Shown here piece by piece: positions 10,823 through 22,128 of a DNA stretch of 64,000 bases. The position numbers were made by a program, and so were the translations under genes. This stretch comes from Nymphaea colorata (Eukaryota > Streptophyta > Magnoliopsida > Nymphaeales > Nymphaeaceae). The notes beneath the pieces are model-generated. The model did no database searches, was not told where the DNA came from, and saw only the letters and a list, made by a program, of their open reading frames with translations. Positions within the stretch are counted from its first letter, which is position 1. Every line of letters begins with the position of its first letter. Where the stretch lies: contig NC_045140.1 of the NCBI RefSeq assembly GCF_008831285.2, positions 8,428,505 to 8,492,504 of the forward strand, written 5' to 3'.

Positions 10823-12213
10823 TACAGGAGCACCAACAAGCAGAAACCAGTTCTTTCTTCACGCCTTCGATCGGACGAACCAAAGAATGAGAAAGACGAA
10901 GAAAAGAAGAACGGCTCTTCTGCTTCTTCACTGCTCAAATCAAGCAGAGAAGAAAATGCAGAGAGAGGGAGAGGGAGAGGGAGAGGGAGAGGGAGCGAAC
11001 TCAAATCACGAATGAGAGACGAGTTGAAAGACTTGAATGTCTACGCTCTTATGGAAGAAGAGGGTCTCTATAAAATCCAATTTCCAGCATGAACCGTGGC
11101 TGCCGGTTAGCTTTGACCCCGCCAACGCTGCTTCCTCTCCTGCCAATAAGTATTCCCCTTCAAACTTCTACACGTCACAAATAATTACACCTAAAGTCTT
11201 TTTCTATTCCGGGTCGGACCCAACTCATATTGGCTGTGAATTTGAGTCGGCTTGGCCATTTCCTGCCTCTAGCCGTTGTTTGGCTAAAATTTGGATCTGG
11301 TACAACTTGGTTCAGATAAGAATGAGTTGGATTTTATTTACTTTGGGCGCTGGATCGGATTCAGAAAGGAGGACTTGGAATCTACAGCTTTTCTGGATTA
11401 ATCCTGTATACTTAGCTCTTCTAAATCCGATTCATTTTACTTGCCCACTACCAACTTCCATGCCCACAATCCAAGCCAGAAAGAACCGGATCTGGATCTG
11501 GATCTAAATGGGCACCGGACCCTTCGCTGTTGGCGTGAGAAGCAGTCTCGGTGCTTGTTGACCGATACGAGCTGATAAAAACGAGCAAAATATCGCCGTT
11601 AACATAAAAGTCTTTCTGACCGTGCCAAGTCAAAGTCTTCGGGGTGGTAAGGCGCCAGCTGTGCAAGCTTGTGCATACCATCAATCCAACCCTTTTCCTT
11701 GAAATTAAAGCTTCAAAATCGTTGTGCCCACGGCGGCCCGCCAAGATCGGACCATTTATTGTTAAGGACCCACACGGCTGGCTCGGGCTGTCCAAGGCCT
11801 GACTCGGTCTAGCACAGACTGGGCTCCAGATTCTCGCAAAATTCGATATGTTCATGGACTTTGACTTGATAAGAATGCCCGCTAAGAACTCATGATTTTA
11901 AATGGTTCACACTCTTCAAATTTTGAAAAAAAAAATTATGGGTGCCCTTTGGGCATTGTAATTGCATCGCTACTATAGCTAATATGGATGCAGCTCAAGA
12001 CCCTAAAACCAAGCAAATGGAATTAAGGGTGTTCGAGCTCGCTTTCGGGTGGTGGATTGTATTCCTTTTATTCTTTCTAGATTTGCTGAAGTTGAAAGTA
12101 TGGGCCACAGTACGAGGTCTCTAACTCCAACTTTGTCCAAGTTTTCGGAACCCAACTCAAGGTTGGGCTTGGCTGCTATGTGCAAGAAGGTACTCTCTGT
12201 CCAATCTGAAGTC
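10823..12213. other. 5' flank of RIN4-like gene and intergenic DNA
   Basis: 10823-11030 should contain the 5' UTR and promoter of the minus-strand RIN4-like gene; a GAGAGG purine repeat lies at about 10963-10995. Beyond that the frames up to 156 codons are not recognisable and lack codon-biased structure. No genes supported. Confidence 0.5.
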
Positions 12214-12391
12214 CAATGGCGGAGCCACATGATGGCTGCTGTAGGTAGTTGTCTGCACCAACCTCACAAAATTAGTTTAATGTATATGTTAATGTCTTGA
12301 TATATTTGGTTGTTATACATATAAATGCTCTGAAAAAATTAATGACATTGAATGAGTACCCCCACAAAAATAAAAAAATTCGGCTCCGCTG
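12214..12391. mobile_element. probable MITE related to the 2136-2316 element
   Basis: The ends CAATGGCGGAGCC and GGCTCCGCTG form an imperfect inverted repeat of the same CARTGGCGGAGC type as the element at 2136. The AT-rich interior is of similar length. The flanks (CTGAAGTC and GTGGTTTG) are not duplicated, so the ends may have decayed or this may be a recombinant copy. Confidence 0.5.
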
Positions 12392-12524
12392 GTGGTTTGA
12401 ACCCAGCTCATTTGCATCCTTTCTTGGCCTGACTGGTTAAAACCTAGGCTTTAATACTATAACTTAGACCCAATTGGTCCCTATAAAGAGTAAGGTGTCC
12501 CGTCTGCTCTTTTCAAGTTTCAAC

Positions 12525-12792
12525 TAAGTTTGGGCATCGTTTCGTCCCGACATCCAAAAACCGGACATGGGCTCGACTCGACTTGGAAAACCCGAGCCCG
12601 AACCCAGCTCGGCCCGATTAAATTTAAAAAATATATTTTAAATACAAAAGAATATATAAATATAATTAATTGTAATAAAATAATATATATATGTATATTA
12701 ATAAAAAGTAAAAAAACCAATTATCAGTCCTTTTTCTTAAGCCTTAGTCGAGGGGAGTACCTCACAGTGGTCCGGCCGGATGCCCAATCATT
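12525..12792. mobile_element. short non-autonomous hAT element, TAGGCCTGGGCATC family
   Basis: The left end TAAGTTTGGGCATCG and the right end GGATGCCCAATCATT are inverted copies of the family terminus seen intact at 15455 and 16077. The interior is GC-rich at both ends (CCCGAGCCCG, GGTCCGGCCGG) with an AT-rich core. Candidate target duplications GTTTCAAC and ATTTTAAC match 6 of 8 but would move the right end in by 3 bp. Coding content is nil. Confidence 0.5.
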
Positions 12793-12854
12793 TTAACCTT
12801 TCTTAAAAAGATAAAAGCCCACGAAAAGAAAAAAAAAAATCTGTCTTTTCAGAA

Positions 12855-13045
12855 ATCAAGTTGCGTGCACAACAGGATGAGAGTATTTTTAAAATTCTTT
12901 ATAAAGTAATGGACATCATAGACTTTTTCAACTTTTTCACAACCTTTTTTTTATCTTTTTTATTTTATTTTAATGAAGATACTATGGTTACGGTACACTC
13001 ATATGCACATTTTTCGGTGCACATAACCAACTTCCGTCATTTGGG
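12855..13045 (-). repeat. dispersed repeat, copy B
   Basis: In reverse complement this matches the repeat at 1455-1630, sharing GTTGGTTATGTGCAC, GTGAAAAAGTT, TCCATTA plus TTTATAAA, and a terminal GTGCAC. The two copies are diverged and in opposite orientation. Confidence 0.5.
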
Positions 13046-14309
13046 AGTTGAAACGACAAGGAACAAAGCAAGGAACATGTTAAAATTTCATACTCACCCA
13101 GCTTAGTCCCAATTCTTTTTTGGTCCTAATCTTAGATTTTGTTCTAAGCTTAGTCCGGACGACTACACTTGGGCCAAGCTTAAATTGCACCCTTCGATTG
13201 ATCAATTTATAATAAGAACATTGTTCTCTTGGAATACATGTTCCAAACACACCGTATTCTTGTTCGTAAAAAAGAACACAATGCAAACGCGGCAATAAAT
13301 TTTACTGTGAAACAGAAAAACATTCAAACAAACTTGTTGAGATTGAATGAGCAGAACATTATATTTCAAATGAATACCAACAAATAACAATTTAACAACA
13401 CAAATATATCCATGCACCTCTCTCTCTCTCTCTGTGTATGTGTGTTTAGGAGGATATGTTATTTTAAGGCAATCAAATCAATAGGAAATACAATCAATAT
13501 GTTACTAAGCACCATTTCAAATTGGTAAATTGATCATAAGGTAAGTACGAGCAATTTTAAGTTAAAAACGTCGATCTGAAAGGACACTCTTTAGATTTAG
13601 ACATCGTTTCTTCTCCAACGCTTCTTTCTTTACAAGAGAAAATGAAGCCTCAAAAGTGTAGCCTCATTTTCTAGCATCATAAACTGCAGCCTTTATTGAC
13701 CTCAATACAATAAATAATGTCTGACTTATCATTTATAGAGCTGTCTATTATCAACGTCAAGGAGAAGACCACTAACTTTCTCCGATCTTTCCTTTCTAAT
13801 GAGTGTGACAAGCCAGTATTTTATCTACCACTAAAAGAGAGTCGAAACCCCTCAACCAACCTCTTGTCTTCTTAAGGTATACGGTCTGTTGGTGCCGTAA
13901 GGTGCCGCTCTTACCATGTTTCAACTTATACGTCACTGGCTCACCTTTTATATCTCAGAAAGCTGGCGTTTCAAGGATTCAAAACTAGAACTGACTGCCT
14001 ACCAATCCTTGTCCCGACCACGGCACCAAATCCATCGGGGACTTCCGATCTTTCGTTTACATTCTTTTGCTGAACAAGCACATAGAGGAACTGGTCAAGC
14101 TCCATGAACAACGATCGACTATTGATTAAATCAAACCCTCTGGCCAAGCTTCGTGTACGATGACAGCATATTGACTAAATCGAACCAGTATATAACAAAA
14201 GGAAAGCAGAAGTTTGTCGTGGTCAATCAGAAAGCAGTTGTACGTGTGTGTTAAAGAGTAGTAGAGAAAAAGAGGAAAAATTAAACGTAACACGAGTGAA
14301 GAGAAAAAT
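13046..14309. other. repeat-flanked intergenic DNA
   Basis: No gene-like reading frame. It holds a (CT)n run near 13419-13432 and unremarkable AT-rich DNA. A GGTGCCGTAAGGTGCCGC stretch near 13891 is a short direct repeat only. Confidence 0.5.
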
Positions 14310-14553
14310 GCTTAACCCTAAACCGGTAAACCGGTTTCGCGAACCGGTGTGTCTAATGAATTGATATTACATAACGAGCCGACTCGAGTTTAAATGAGTC
14401 GAGCTTTGAAAACTCAAACTCGACTCGTTTATTGTTTCGAGTTTAATTTTCAGCTCGAACTCGACTCGTTTACAAATGAGTCGAGCTCGAGCCGAGTTTT
14501 TTCGAGCGAGTTCGAGTCGAGCCCGAGTTGGCTCGACTCGTTGTGCAGCCCTA
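14310..14553 (-). mobile_element. hAT element end, GAGTCGAGCC family (fragment)
   Basis: The segment ends GTGCAGCCCTA, the inverse of the TAGGGYTRC terminus of the hAT element at 48853-51419. The subterminal arrays of ACTCGACTCG and GAGTCGAGCTCGAG words and the AACCGGTTT block occur in the same order as in the first 240 bp of that element, inverted. The opposite terminus was not found to the left, so this is a truncated copy or one whose other end has decayed. Confidence 0.6.
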
Positions 14554-14745
14554 CTCTCTCCCCCTTTTGTCTGTTTTTTTTTCTTTTTCTCTCTCCCTTT
14601 CTCTCTCTCTCTCTCTCTCTCTTCCTCTCTATTGCTGTCTCTCTCTCTCCCCCTTTTGTCTGTTTTTTTTTTCTTTTTCTCTCTCCCTTTCTCTCTCTCT
14701 CTCTCTCTCTCTCTTCCTCTCTATTGCTGTCTCTCTCTCTCCCTT
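14554..14745. repeat. two-copy 89-bp pyrimidine tandem repeat
   Basis: Two successive units each run CCCCCTTTTGTCTG, T-tract, CTCTCT array, TTCCTCTCTATTGCTGTC, with a period of about 89 bp. It directly abuts the hAT fragment end at 14553. Low-complexity frames through it encode Ser/Leu or Arg/Glu runs and are not genes. Confidence 0.8.
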
Positions 14746-15446
14746 GTGTGTCTCCCTCGTTGTCACAAAAAACGTGTACAAATATTATATGGTGAGGAAG
14801 AAAACATGTGTAATACGACAAAGTTATATATCTCGAGAATAAAACGAAAAAAAGATGGCAAATTTTTAAAAAATAAATAAATAATCCTGATAATTATATA
14901 AAAAAAGTAAATGAAAAATTAAAAAAACATTGAAAAATGACTAGATAAGCAAAAAAATCATATAGCAAATTGGTGCATGTCAGTACATATAAAATGCATA
15001 TTAGTTTCAAGCTCAACAAGTATACGGAGTACTACTGCTAACAAACAGTGGCAGTACGTAGGCTGTGATAATTTTAGTGAAATGACGGCTTCTTCATCTC
15101 TTCAAAATTTACTATGACTTAGAAAAGTAATGGCCATATGTGTGCCCTTAACGCCTCCCCTTATGCCATAAACAAATTGCAAGCAGTTCCCTCGAGCTAA
15201 GACTTGAACCCACTCGTGCAAAATATATTTAGTAGGAAGAGGGATTTTCACTAATCAATGATCAAATGCAACAAGAAAAGGGGGAAACTAATAAATGAAT
15301 GCTGGAAAAAACTTCTGCCCGCCGGCGATTCCTGTCAGCCTCCCGTCGACTGCCCTCACCATCACCGCTCGTCCGTCCGGTGACTTTCCTCTTCACTATC
15401 TTTGAATGAGCAGATGCTTTCCAAAGAAAAACGTTCAGCTGAAGGA
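14746..15446. other. AT-rich intergenic DNA
   Basis: No genes seen. Mostly AT-rich with A-tracts. A pyrimidine and GC-richer patch at 15310-15400 precedes the hAT insertion. Confidence 0.5.
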
Positions 15447-16085
15447 GGAGAGGCTAGGCCTGGGCATCGGGCCGGCCCGGTCGGGTAAGGGCTGGCCCGA
15501 TCCGGCCCGTCGGGCCGCTCAGCCCGACCCGGACCCCGCCCGGCCTAGCCCGGCCCGCCCTCCTGACCCCCTTTCCCCGCCCTCCCGTCACCCTCCGATG
15601 GAGGAGGAGGAGGGGGAGGGAGACAGAGGAGGGAGGGGGAGGGAGACAGAGACGGAGGAGGAAGGGGAGTGGCAAGCGAGACAGAGGAGGAGGGAGACAG
15701 AGACGGAGGAGGAAGGGGAGTGGCAAGCGAGACAGAGGAGGAGGGAGACAGAGACGAAGGAGGAAGGGGAGTGGCAAGCGAGACAGAGGAGGAGGGAGAG
15801 GGGGAGCAGAGAGGGGGAGCGGGAGCAGAGAGGGAGAGGGGGAGCGGGAGCAGAGAGGGAGAGGGAGAGGGGGAGCGGGAGCAAAGAGGGAGAGGGAGAG
15901 GGAGAGGGGGAGCGGGAGCAGAGAGGGAGAGGGGAAGCGGAGAAGGAGAGGGAGAGGGGGAGCGGAGAGGGAGACGGAAAGGGAGAGGGAGAGCGGGAGC
16001 GGAGAGGGAGAGCGGAGGGCGGGAGTCGGGCCTGGCCGGGCCAGGTTTTTCTCAGCCCTGACCGATGCCCAGGCTTAGGAGAGGC
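15447..16085. mobile_element. 623-bp non-autonomous hAT element with perfect 8-bp TSD
   Basis: The element is 15455-16077. It begins TAGGCCTGGGCATCGGG and ends with the inverse of TAAGCCTGGGCATCGGT (15 of 17 match). Exact 8-bp duplications GGAGAGGC flank it (15447-15454 and 16078-16085), which is the hAT signature. Subterminal GGCCGGGCC-type words follow each end. The interior carries no transposase and consists of purine-rich minisatellite DNA. Its intact ends suggest it is younger than the neighbouring 5.2-kb relative, which could once have supplied transposase. Confidence 0.92.
15621..16020. repeat. purine-rich minisatellite inside the hAT element
   Basis: A 51-bp unit is repeated three times, anchored by GTGGCAAGCGAGACAGAGG at 15669, 15720 and 15771, with only single-base differences. 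It then decays into irregular GGGAGCGGGAGCAGAG repeats to about 16020. One strand is almost purely purine. Because 51 is a multiple of 3, long Arg/Glu/Gly frames result; they are artefacts of the repeat. Confidence 0.9.
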
Positions 16086-16905
16086 AATGAGGAAAGGAAT
16101 CAAGAGAAGGAGGAAAGGAATTGATTTTAATCCTAAGCCCTTTTCCTATGTAAAAATACGTTTTTGCCATTAAAAGGGGCAATCAGATTTAAAACAAACC
16201 AAATCTTTTATAAATATTACATGCTATGCCATTTTTTTAAACTCGTTGCACGTCTTAAAAAACCGTGTAAGACGCGTATAATACACGTTTTTTATTTTTT
16301 ATCATTTTTTTGAAAAAAAACGCGTCTTATTTCCGTTTTATTCGACGGAGATGTTTTCGGCGTTTAATACGCGTTTAAAAAAAACGCCGTTTTTTGTGAC
16401 AATGTCTCTCCCTCAGTCAGAACCTCTGTCGTTCTCTCACCTGCTCCCTTATTCTCATCCAAACTTCCTTGCACGAACTCTCTCGTACGCATCTCTCTCA
16501 GTCTTGGCTCTCCTTCTCAATTGAATGCTTTGTTCTCTCATCATACCTATCTCTCTTGCTCATTCTCACTCTCTTTAGGGTCGTTTTCGATTTGGCAATT
16601 GGAAGAGTACATCTTTCCCTCATGCGAGCAAATAGGGGGTGTTGGTGGATGTTGGAGAAAGTTTTAGACTATTTTTGGAGGGGCGTTGACTCATGTTATA
16701 TTTTATTGGATTTTGCAATGGTTGAGGGAATGTTGGGTCACATGTGAAATTACGATTTGAAAGGATGAACGTGTAAATTATTAGGTTTAGACATACACTA
16801 GGCTGCGATAAAAATGCTTGTTTCATGTGGATTCAATTAATTTTACAATCTTCCTAGTGAGCTAGTGTCATTGTCATCAAATTGACAAATGAAGAAGCAT
16901 GACTG
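16086..16905. other. spacer between two hAT insertions
   Basis: No gene recognised. 16250-16400 contains several ACGCGT-centred words (GACGCGTATAA, AACGCGTCTTA, TACGCGTTT) in both orientations, suggesting a decayed palindromic repeat. A 92-codon frame at 16469-16747 has no recognisable features. Confidence 0.4.
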
Positions 16906-17078
16906 TTAGGATGTAAGCCTAGGCGTCAGGCCAGGTACCCTGTACCCAGCCTAGTACTGGACCGGGTCCGGGTACAGGAACAACCTTGTCAGGCTTTTGG
17001 CCGTTACGCCCAGCCCGACCTGACATCATAATGGGCCGGGCTCGAGTTACTTGACTTGGCCCGTCAGGGCCCCCTTAG

Positions 17079-17385
17079 GTCGAAATGTTAAAACTTAAAA
17101 AGTTAAAGCAGATAACACGACAGCTGTTGTAAGGGTTTTTGTTTTTTATTTGAAAGAGAAAGAGAGTTGTGCCTGTGTGAGTCAAGCCACAGCCGCCATC
17201 GCCACACCGTCGGTCTACCACCGCCACCATCACCCCACTGTCGGTCCACCACCACCACCATTGGTGCCCGTTAGGTCGAAATGTTAAAAAGTTAAAACAG
17301 ATAAAACGAGTAAGGCTGTGCCGCTGTAAGGGTTTTCGTTTTTCATTGGAAAGAGAAAGAGAGTTGTGCCTATGCGAGTTGAGCC
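17079..17385. repeat. imperfect tandem duplication inside the hAT element
   Basis: A segment starting TTAGGTCGAAATGTTAAAA and running through GTAAGGGTTTT and GAAAGAGAAAGAGAGTTGTG recurs about 190 bp later from 17271, with indels. Between the copies lie CCACCACC-rich and CCGTCGGTC repeats. It is part of the subterminal region and not coding. Confidence 0.7.
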
Positions 17386-17399
17386 ACTGGCATCGTCGC

Positions 17400-17575
17400 C
17401 GCACTGTTTCCTTCAGTTGAGTATTGTCACGAGCTGGTATTTGATAGCTGCCTTTCTCAGCACCATTATCTCTTTTATCAACTGTAACAACTATATTTGG
17501 TTGGATGATGCCATGGCCATGCAATGAATCTGATCCAGTTAATTTCTGCTCGCCAGCCTTGACTTTATCTTCCAT
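17400..17575 (-). pseudogene. exon-like fragment possibly captured by the hAT element
   Basis: The minus strand has an ATG at 17575 followed by about 58 codons of ordinary, non-repetitive protein sequence (MEDKVKAGEQKLTGSDSLHG at the start, GSYQIPARDNTQLKETV at the end). The frame then runs into the CCACC-rich subterminal repeat. It is unlike hAT transposase and resembles the 5' exon of a cellular gene. I do not recognise the donor. It may also be a chance frame. Confidence 0.3.
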
Positions 17576-17753
17576 AGAAATTATCTATTATATTATGTTG
17601 GTAGATAAATATCTAAGTTGATTAGTTATAATAGTGGGATCCGTTTGGCAGATTTGAATCATTTCTGTTAATTTATGCATTTGAACCCTTTCCATTCTTG
17701 CGGTACATAAAGACTGCATCTGTGATATTTTTCTCTAATTACTTAAGTTGCAG

Positions 17754-17849
17754 TGGCTTCTCTTTGAAGTATATGAGTTATCCAAGCTAAGACCTAGAAA
17801 TTGTCGACCTGTTGAATGGGTTACACTCTCCTCCTACGAATTTTCAAAG
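17754..17849 (+). pseudogene. 32-codon exon-like segment inside the hAT element
   Basis: A 96-nt stop-free stretch is bounded by TTGCAG on the left and AAG/GTTTCG on the right, as a spliced phase-0 exon would be. It encodes residues including FEVYELSKLRPRNC and EWVTLSSYEFSK, with conserved-looking aromatic and charged positions. It is not transposase. The donor gene is unknown to me; capture of a host exon by the transposon is the inference. Confidence 0.35.
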
Positions 17850-19109
17850 GTTTCGTTGATCCTGAATTAGTGTCATCAATATTTCTCTATGTTGGAACTG
17901 ATTGGTTAATTTGGATGTTATTGAGAGAAAATCATATATGAAACACGAAAGAAACTAAGAAGACAGTGTCATCTTAGCATGTTTGGTCCTTTAACTTTAA
18001 TTTTTGCTTGATCACCAGTTGATCGAATCATTAGCTTCATGATGTGCAAGGTTGCCAGAATGAAATGACTAGTGCAGGCCTTCTCTATAGTTATATTGCT
18101 TGTCTAAATTCAAACATTAAGTACACTATATCTTCAAATTGTTTGGTTCCCGAATATGCTCTTAGTCATGAACTGCAAGCAGTTTGTCTCAAGGCTGTTT
18201 TCATGAAGCACATTATGATTATAGAAACTTGTTCCATTGTCCAGTTTGTTTTTTTGTATTGTTTTTTTGGCCTAACATCGGATTATACGAGTTTGGAATA
18301 TGGTTGTGTATATTCTGGCGTACTTGTGGTTTTTATGCTGGTGTTTGTAACCTTCAATATTGTTTGGTTTCTTTGAATTTGTTGAAGGAATTCCTGAAGA
18401 TTTTCAAATCAAAGTAGGCACTGGTTCTCAATCTGTTGTGAATGCATTGTTTCTTATCTTGTTTATTGACAGCATTAGACAACCTTGGATTGACTCATTT
18501 AATCTGTTTTGATGTTGCTACATTGTTTACTAATAACTTGATATAAACCTTGACACATATATATATACACACACACATGTCAAGTAACATAAGCAAATAT
18601 GTTTGTCAAACATATTGTAGCATTGCTAGAGTAAGTCGATAAACCTCATACTATAGTTTTTGCTATATTAGAATGAGGAAAAATCTTCATATACCAGATT
18701 CTGCTTTTACAGTATCTATATTGAAAGACCTGATATTCTTTTTCTTTCTTTTTTTGTGCCGAAAGGAGTGGGAATAACATATATTGTTAATGCTAATGTG
18801 AAAAAAATTTCACCTACTCAAGATACATCAAAAGAGCCTCTTCGAGCACTCATATTTGATAGGCATCTATCGCTGCTTCTAAAATATACTTCATTTCCTT
18901 CTTACCATATGTTTTTGTTACATAGAGTGAAAATTTACTGAATGATTTAATATACATGATCTCATATGAATCTTGTTAGTTTGTTCTTCAGCTCAAAAGT
19001 TGAATCATTTCATGTGTTTAGGCTGTTTGGATTTCATTTAAATAGTAAGTTATGTCTTCCAGCATTGGGAATTAAGAATATCGTTTGATGGTAGATATAG
19101 AGGAAAATC

Positions 19110-21010
19110 AATCTTTTTCATCCACTGAAAAGGAAGTTGAATCCAAGAGGAAAAAAAACTTCAATAGTATGAAATGAATTTACATTAGTACAATTTAAGG
19201 GAAAAAAGTATGCAAAATGCAACCATTGTCGTGAATTATTAGGTGGACATAATTCCAATGGTACGAGCCACTTAAAACGACATAGAGATACATGTGCCGA
19301 AAAACAAATTACTAATGGAAAACAATGAACTTTGTCATTTGAAGTTAGTGAATACGGTGCCACTTTTTTATGTCTACATAAATTTGATATGGAAACTATA
19401 AGAAAATGTATGGCTAAGTGTACAATAATGCATGCACTTCCTTTCAGTTTTGCAACATATGAATATCATAATGATCTTCTAAAGGCTTGCAATTCAAGGT
19501 TTGTTCCATTTTTTAGAAAAACACCTACAAAAGAGGTTCAATCAATATTCAAGGCTGGAAAAAAGAGATATCAAGGAGTTTTAAATAACGTTCAGTAGGT
19601 TTCATTGACATCTGATATGTGGTCTTCACAACAGACATTAAGATACTTATGCTTGACAACCCAATATATTGATACAAATTGGCAGTTGCACATTCATATA
19701 CTTAATTTTATGCATGTGCTTTCACATCATAATGAAGTTATATATGTGACATTTTATCAGAGTGCATTACTACTAAGTAGGAAATTCAATTGAAGTTATT
19801 TTCTATTACTGCAGATAACTATTCAGCAAATGATAGTGAAATAAGTTTACAAAGAAAAACCATAGAAAGAAAAAACAATATTTCATTTCCATTGAGAGGG
19901 GAATACTTTCATATTCGTTGTGGTGCACATATTATAAATCTCATAGTTGAAGATGGTATGAATGATATAGATGATACATTTTCAAAAATTCCTGACATTG
20001 TCAAATATGTAAGGGGATCACAAAAAACGACTACATACTTTTAAGCGATGGGTTTGGATAAGAAAAAAAAGTTTAAACTATGTTGTGCTTATTAGATGGA
20101 ATTCTGCATTTATAATATTGAGATATGCATTGTTATTCAAAGATGTCTTTCAACATTTGACATCATGTGATCCTAATTATGCATGTTTGCCTTTTGAGGA
20201 TAAGTAGAACATCTGATTTATGTCAGTTCTTAAAGGTATTCTACAATGCAACAAATTTATTCTCTACCATTAAGTAGGTAACATCTAAACTTGTTTTTGA
20301 AAAAATTTTATGCATTTACCATCATTTGTGTGGGCATCGTTGAACATCAAATGAACATATAAGGACATTGAAATACAAAATGCAAGAAAAATTTGACAAA
20401 TACTTCAAGAGCTACAATATTTTCTTTGCAATTGTAGTTGTTTTGAATCATAAGTTTAAGTTGTCATACTTGAAGTATTTGCTTACCGATTTTGATAGAC
20501 TTGATGCAATATGAAGTTATGGAGAACATCCTTCATGAATTGTATGCTGAGTACAAAAATATGTATGATGAAGGTGATACAAGTAATATGCAAAGGAACA
20601 ATGCATATAATAGTACCATGATTGCAACGGAAGAGTATAGAAGTGCAGCTAAATATGGGTTCAAAGCATACTTTAGCTCTATATCTCCTATAATGGCTCA
20701 CACAGATTTAGTCAAATATTTGATTGATCCAATGAAAGAAATTGCACCTACTGCAGACTTCAACATATTATCTTGGTGGAAGACAAATGAAAACAAATAT
20801 GAAATTGTATGAAAAATGGCTCGAGATGTATTAGCCATTCATGTATCTACAATTGCTTCAGAATCTATATTTAGTATGTCATGAGGAATTCTTAATGATT
20901 ATCGATGCTCAACTATTCCTGAAAATGTTGAATCATTAATCCATACATAGAGTTGGATTTGTGATGCACACAACTTGTATGAAATGTATGATGTTCATAG
21001 TTCAATCTAA
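19110..21010 (+). pseudogene. BED zinc-finger hAT transposase, RICESLEEPER type (inactive)
   Basis: Pieces follow the order of a plant hAT transposase. The BED finger at about 19180-19325 has CNHC, then HLKRHRDTC. The core follows (LTSDMWSSQQTLRYLCLT near 19603, FSITADNYSAND near 19800, then RCGAHIINLIVEDG near 19916 and IRWNSAFIILRYALLFKDVF near 20095). The C-terminal dimerisation region near 20760-20970 has FNILSWWKTNENKYEIV, MARDVLAIHVSTIASESIFS and a decayed NDYRCSTIPENVESLI. In-frame stops or shifts occur after 19327, at 19596, 19792, 20042, near 20205 and at several later points including within the dimerisation domain. The reading order and strand are consistent with the element's ends. 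It is certainly non-functional. Confidence 0.92.
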
Positions 21011-22128
21011 TTTATTTTACATATTAACATAGTAGTGTGCTTAAATTAATATATGTTACAATTCTTATGATGCAGAAAACCATTCTAAGGAAGAAAATTA
21101 ATCCAATGCATGAATCATGGTAATTTTTTTTTTTCAATTTGTAGTGTTTAGCATTCTATTTATATAATTTGTGAACTAACTATTGTAAATCATTTGCATG
21201 TAATATCTTTCGGGGTGCAAAGTCGCGGATAAACTTATGATATGTTGGAATGTTGATGTAAAACTCTCAGAATGTAAATTTTTAGATATTAAACTTGTGG
21301 TTCTAAATCAAGGAAAGGATGTGGTTTGTACATCCAGCGAGAACTCTACCTATGAACTGTGATGCCCATTATAACTTTATTCTCTTCTACTTTTGGGCTT
21401 CATATTGTTGTATTGTTTTCTTTTGCCTCAATAACAGAGAAAGACTGAACTAGAAGTCATTTCTTCCGTTAATGCAAGTCTTTGACTTTGTTCTCCTTTA
21501 CGGCCTTGTTTATGTTATTGTTTGTAATAAAGTGAAAGATGGTTTGTAACCAAGTGAAAGATGTGTAGAGTGTGTGATCATGTTTAAGAGTATTGGTTGT
21601 AACTATGTGATGATTAAGAATATTGGTTTTAAATATTCTTTTGTATAGAAAATTGTTGTGGCCTTGTGATTGTGATGTTCAAATTTAACATTTGAATAAT
21701 TACAAAATTTGAATTGGTTGTCTTTTGGATTTGTTCTCTATTTGTCATTGAACTGATATGGTGTGGACCACACCGTGTGGCGAGTCAGCTTAACATATAA
21801 TTAATTGCTTAATGTCTAACGGTGAGAGTTGAGAAACCATATAATGCTACAAGAAAACCAAGCCAAGGGACGAGGGGCCAAATCTCGACCTGACCTGTCA
21901 CAGCCTGGCCCAACCCGGCCCGACCCGACCCATTTAGCAATTAAAAAACAAGCTGGGTCGGGCCTCGAACGTGGTTGACTAGGCCTCATACCTGACCCAT
22001 TAATAGTCGAGCCAGGTAGCGGACCAGACCGATCAGAATTCTAATTGTTAACGGCGTTTTGTAAACAGGCCGAGCCGGCCCGGTTCGGCCTGGCCCGGCC
22101 TAACCCGATGCCCAGACCTACTAGGATG

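Larger units (their letters stand above)
16906..22128 (+). mobile_element. full-length decayed autonomous hAT element (5.2 kb) with 8-bp TSD
   Basis: The element is 16914-22120. The left end TAAGCCTAGGCGTCAGGCC and the right end (inverse) TAGGTCTGGGCATCGGG are forms of the same terminus as the 623-bp element at 15455, differing mainly by transitions. The flanks TTAGGATG (16906-16913) and CTAGGATG (22121-22128) agree at 7 of 8 bases. GC-rich subterminal blocks with GGGCCGGGC and CCCGACCCGACCC words lie inside each end. Inside, on the same strand, is a BED/hAT transposase with several stops (19110-21010), plus exon-like segments near 17400-17850. The host insertion is ancient, judging from the decay. 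It cannot now make transposase. Confidence 0.88.

Noticed and set aside
14394..14880. Several Ser/Leu- or Arg/Glu-rich frames of 104-134 codons
   Set aside because: Products of the CT microsatellite and the 89-bp tandem repeat; low complexity in every frame.
15406..16173. 255-codon Arg/Glu/Gly-rich frame and its 171-codon complement
   Set aside because: They arise from the 51-bp purine minisatellite inside the non-autonomous hAT element; no domain, and both strands stay open because of the repeat.
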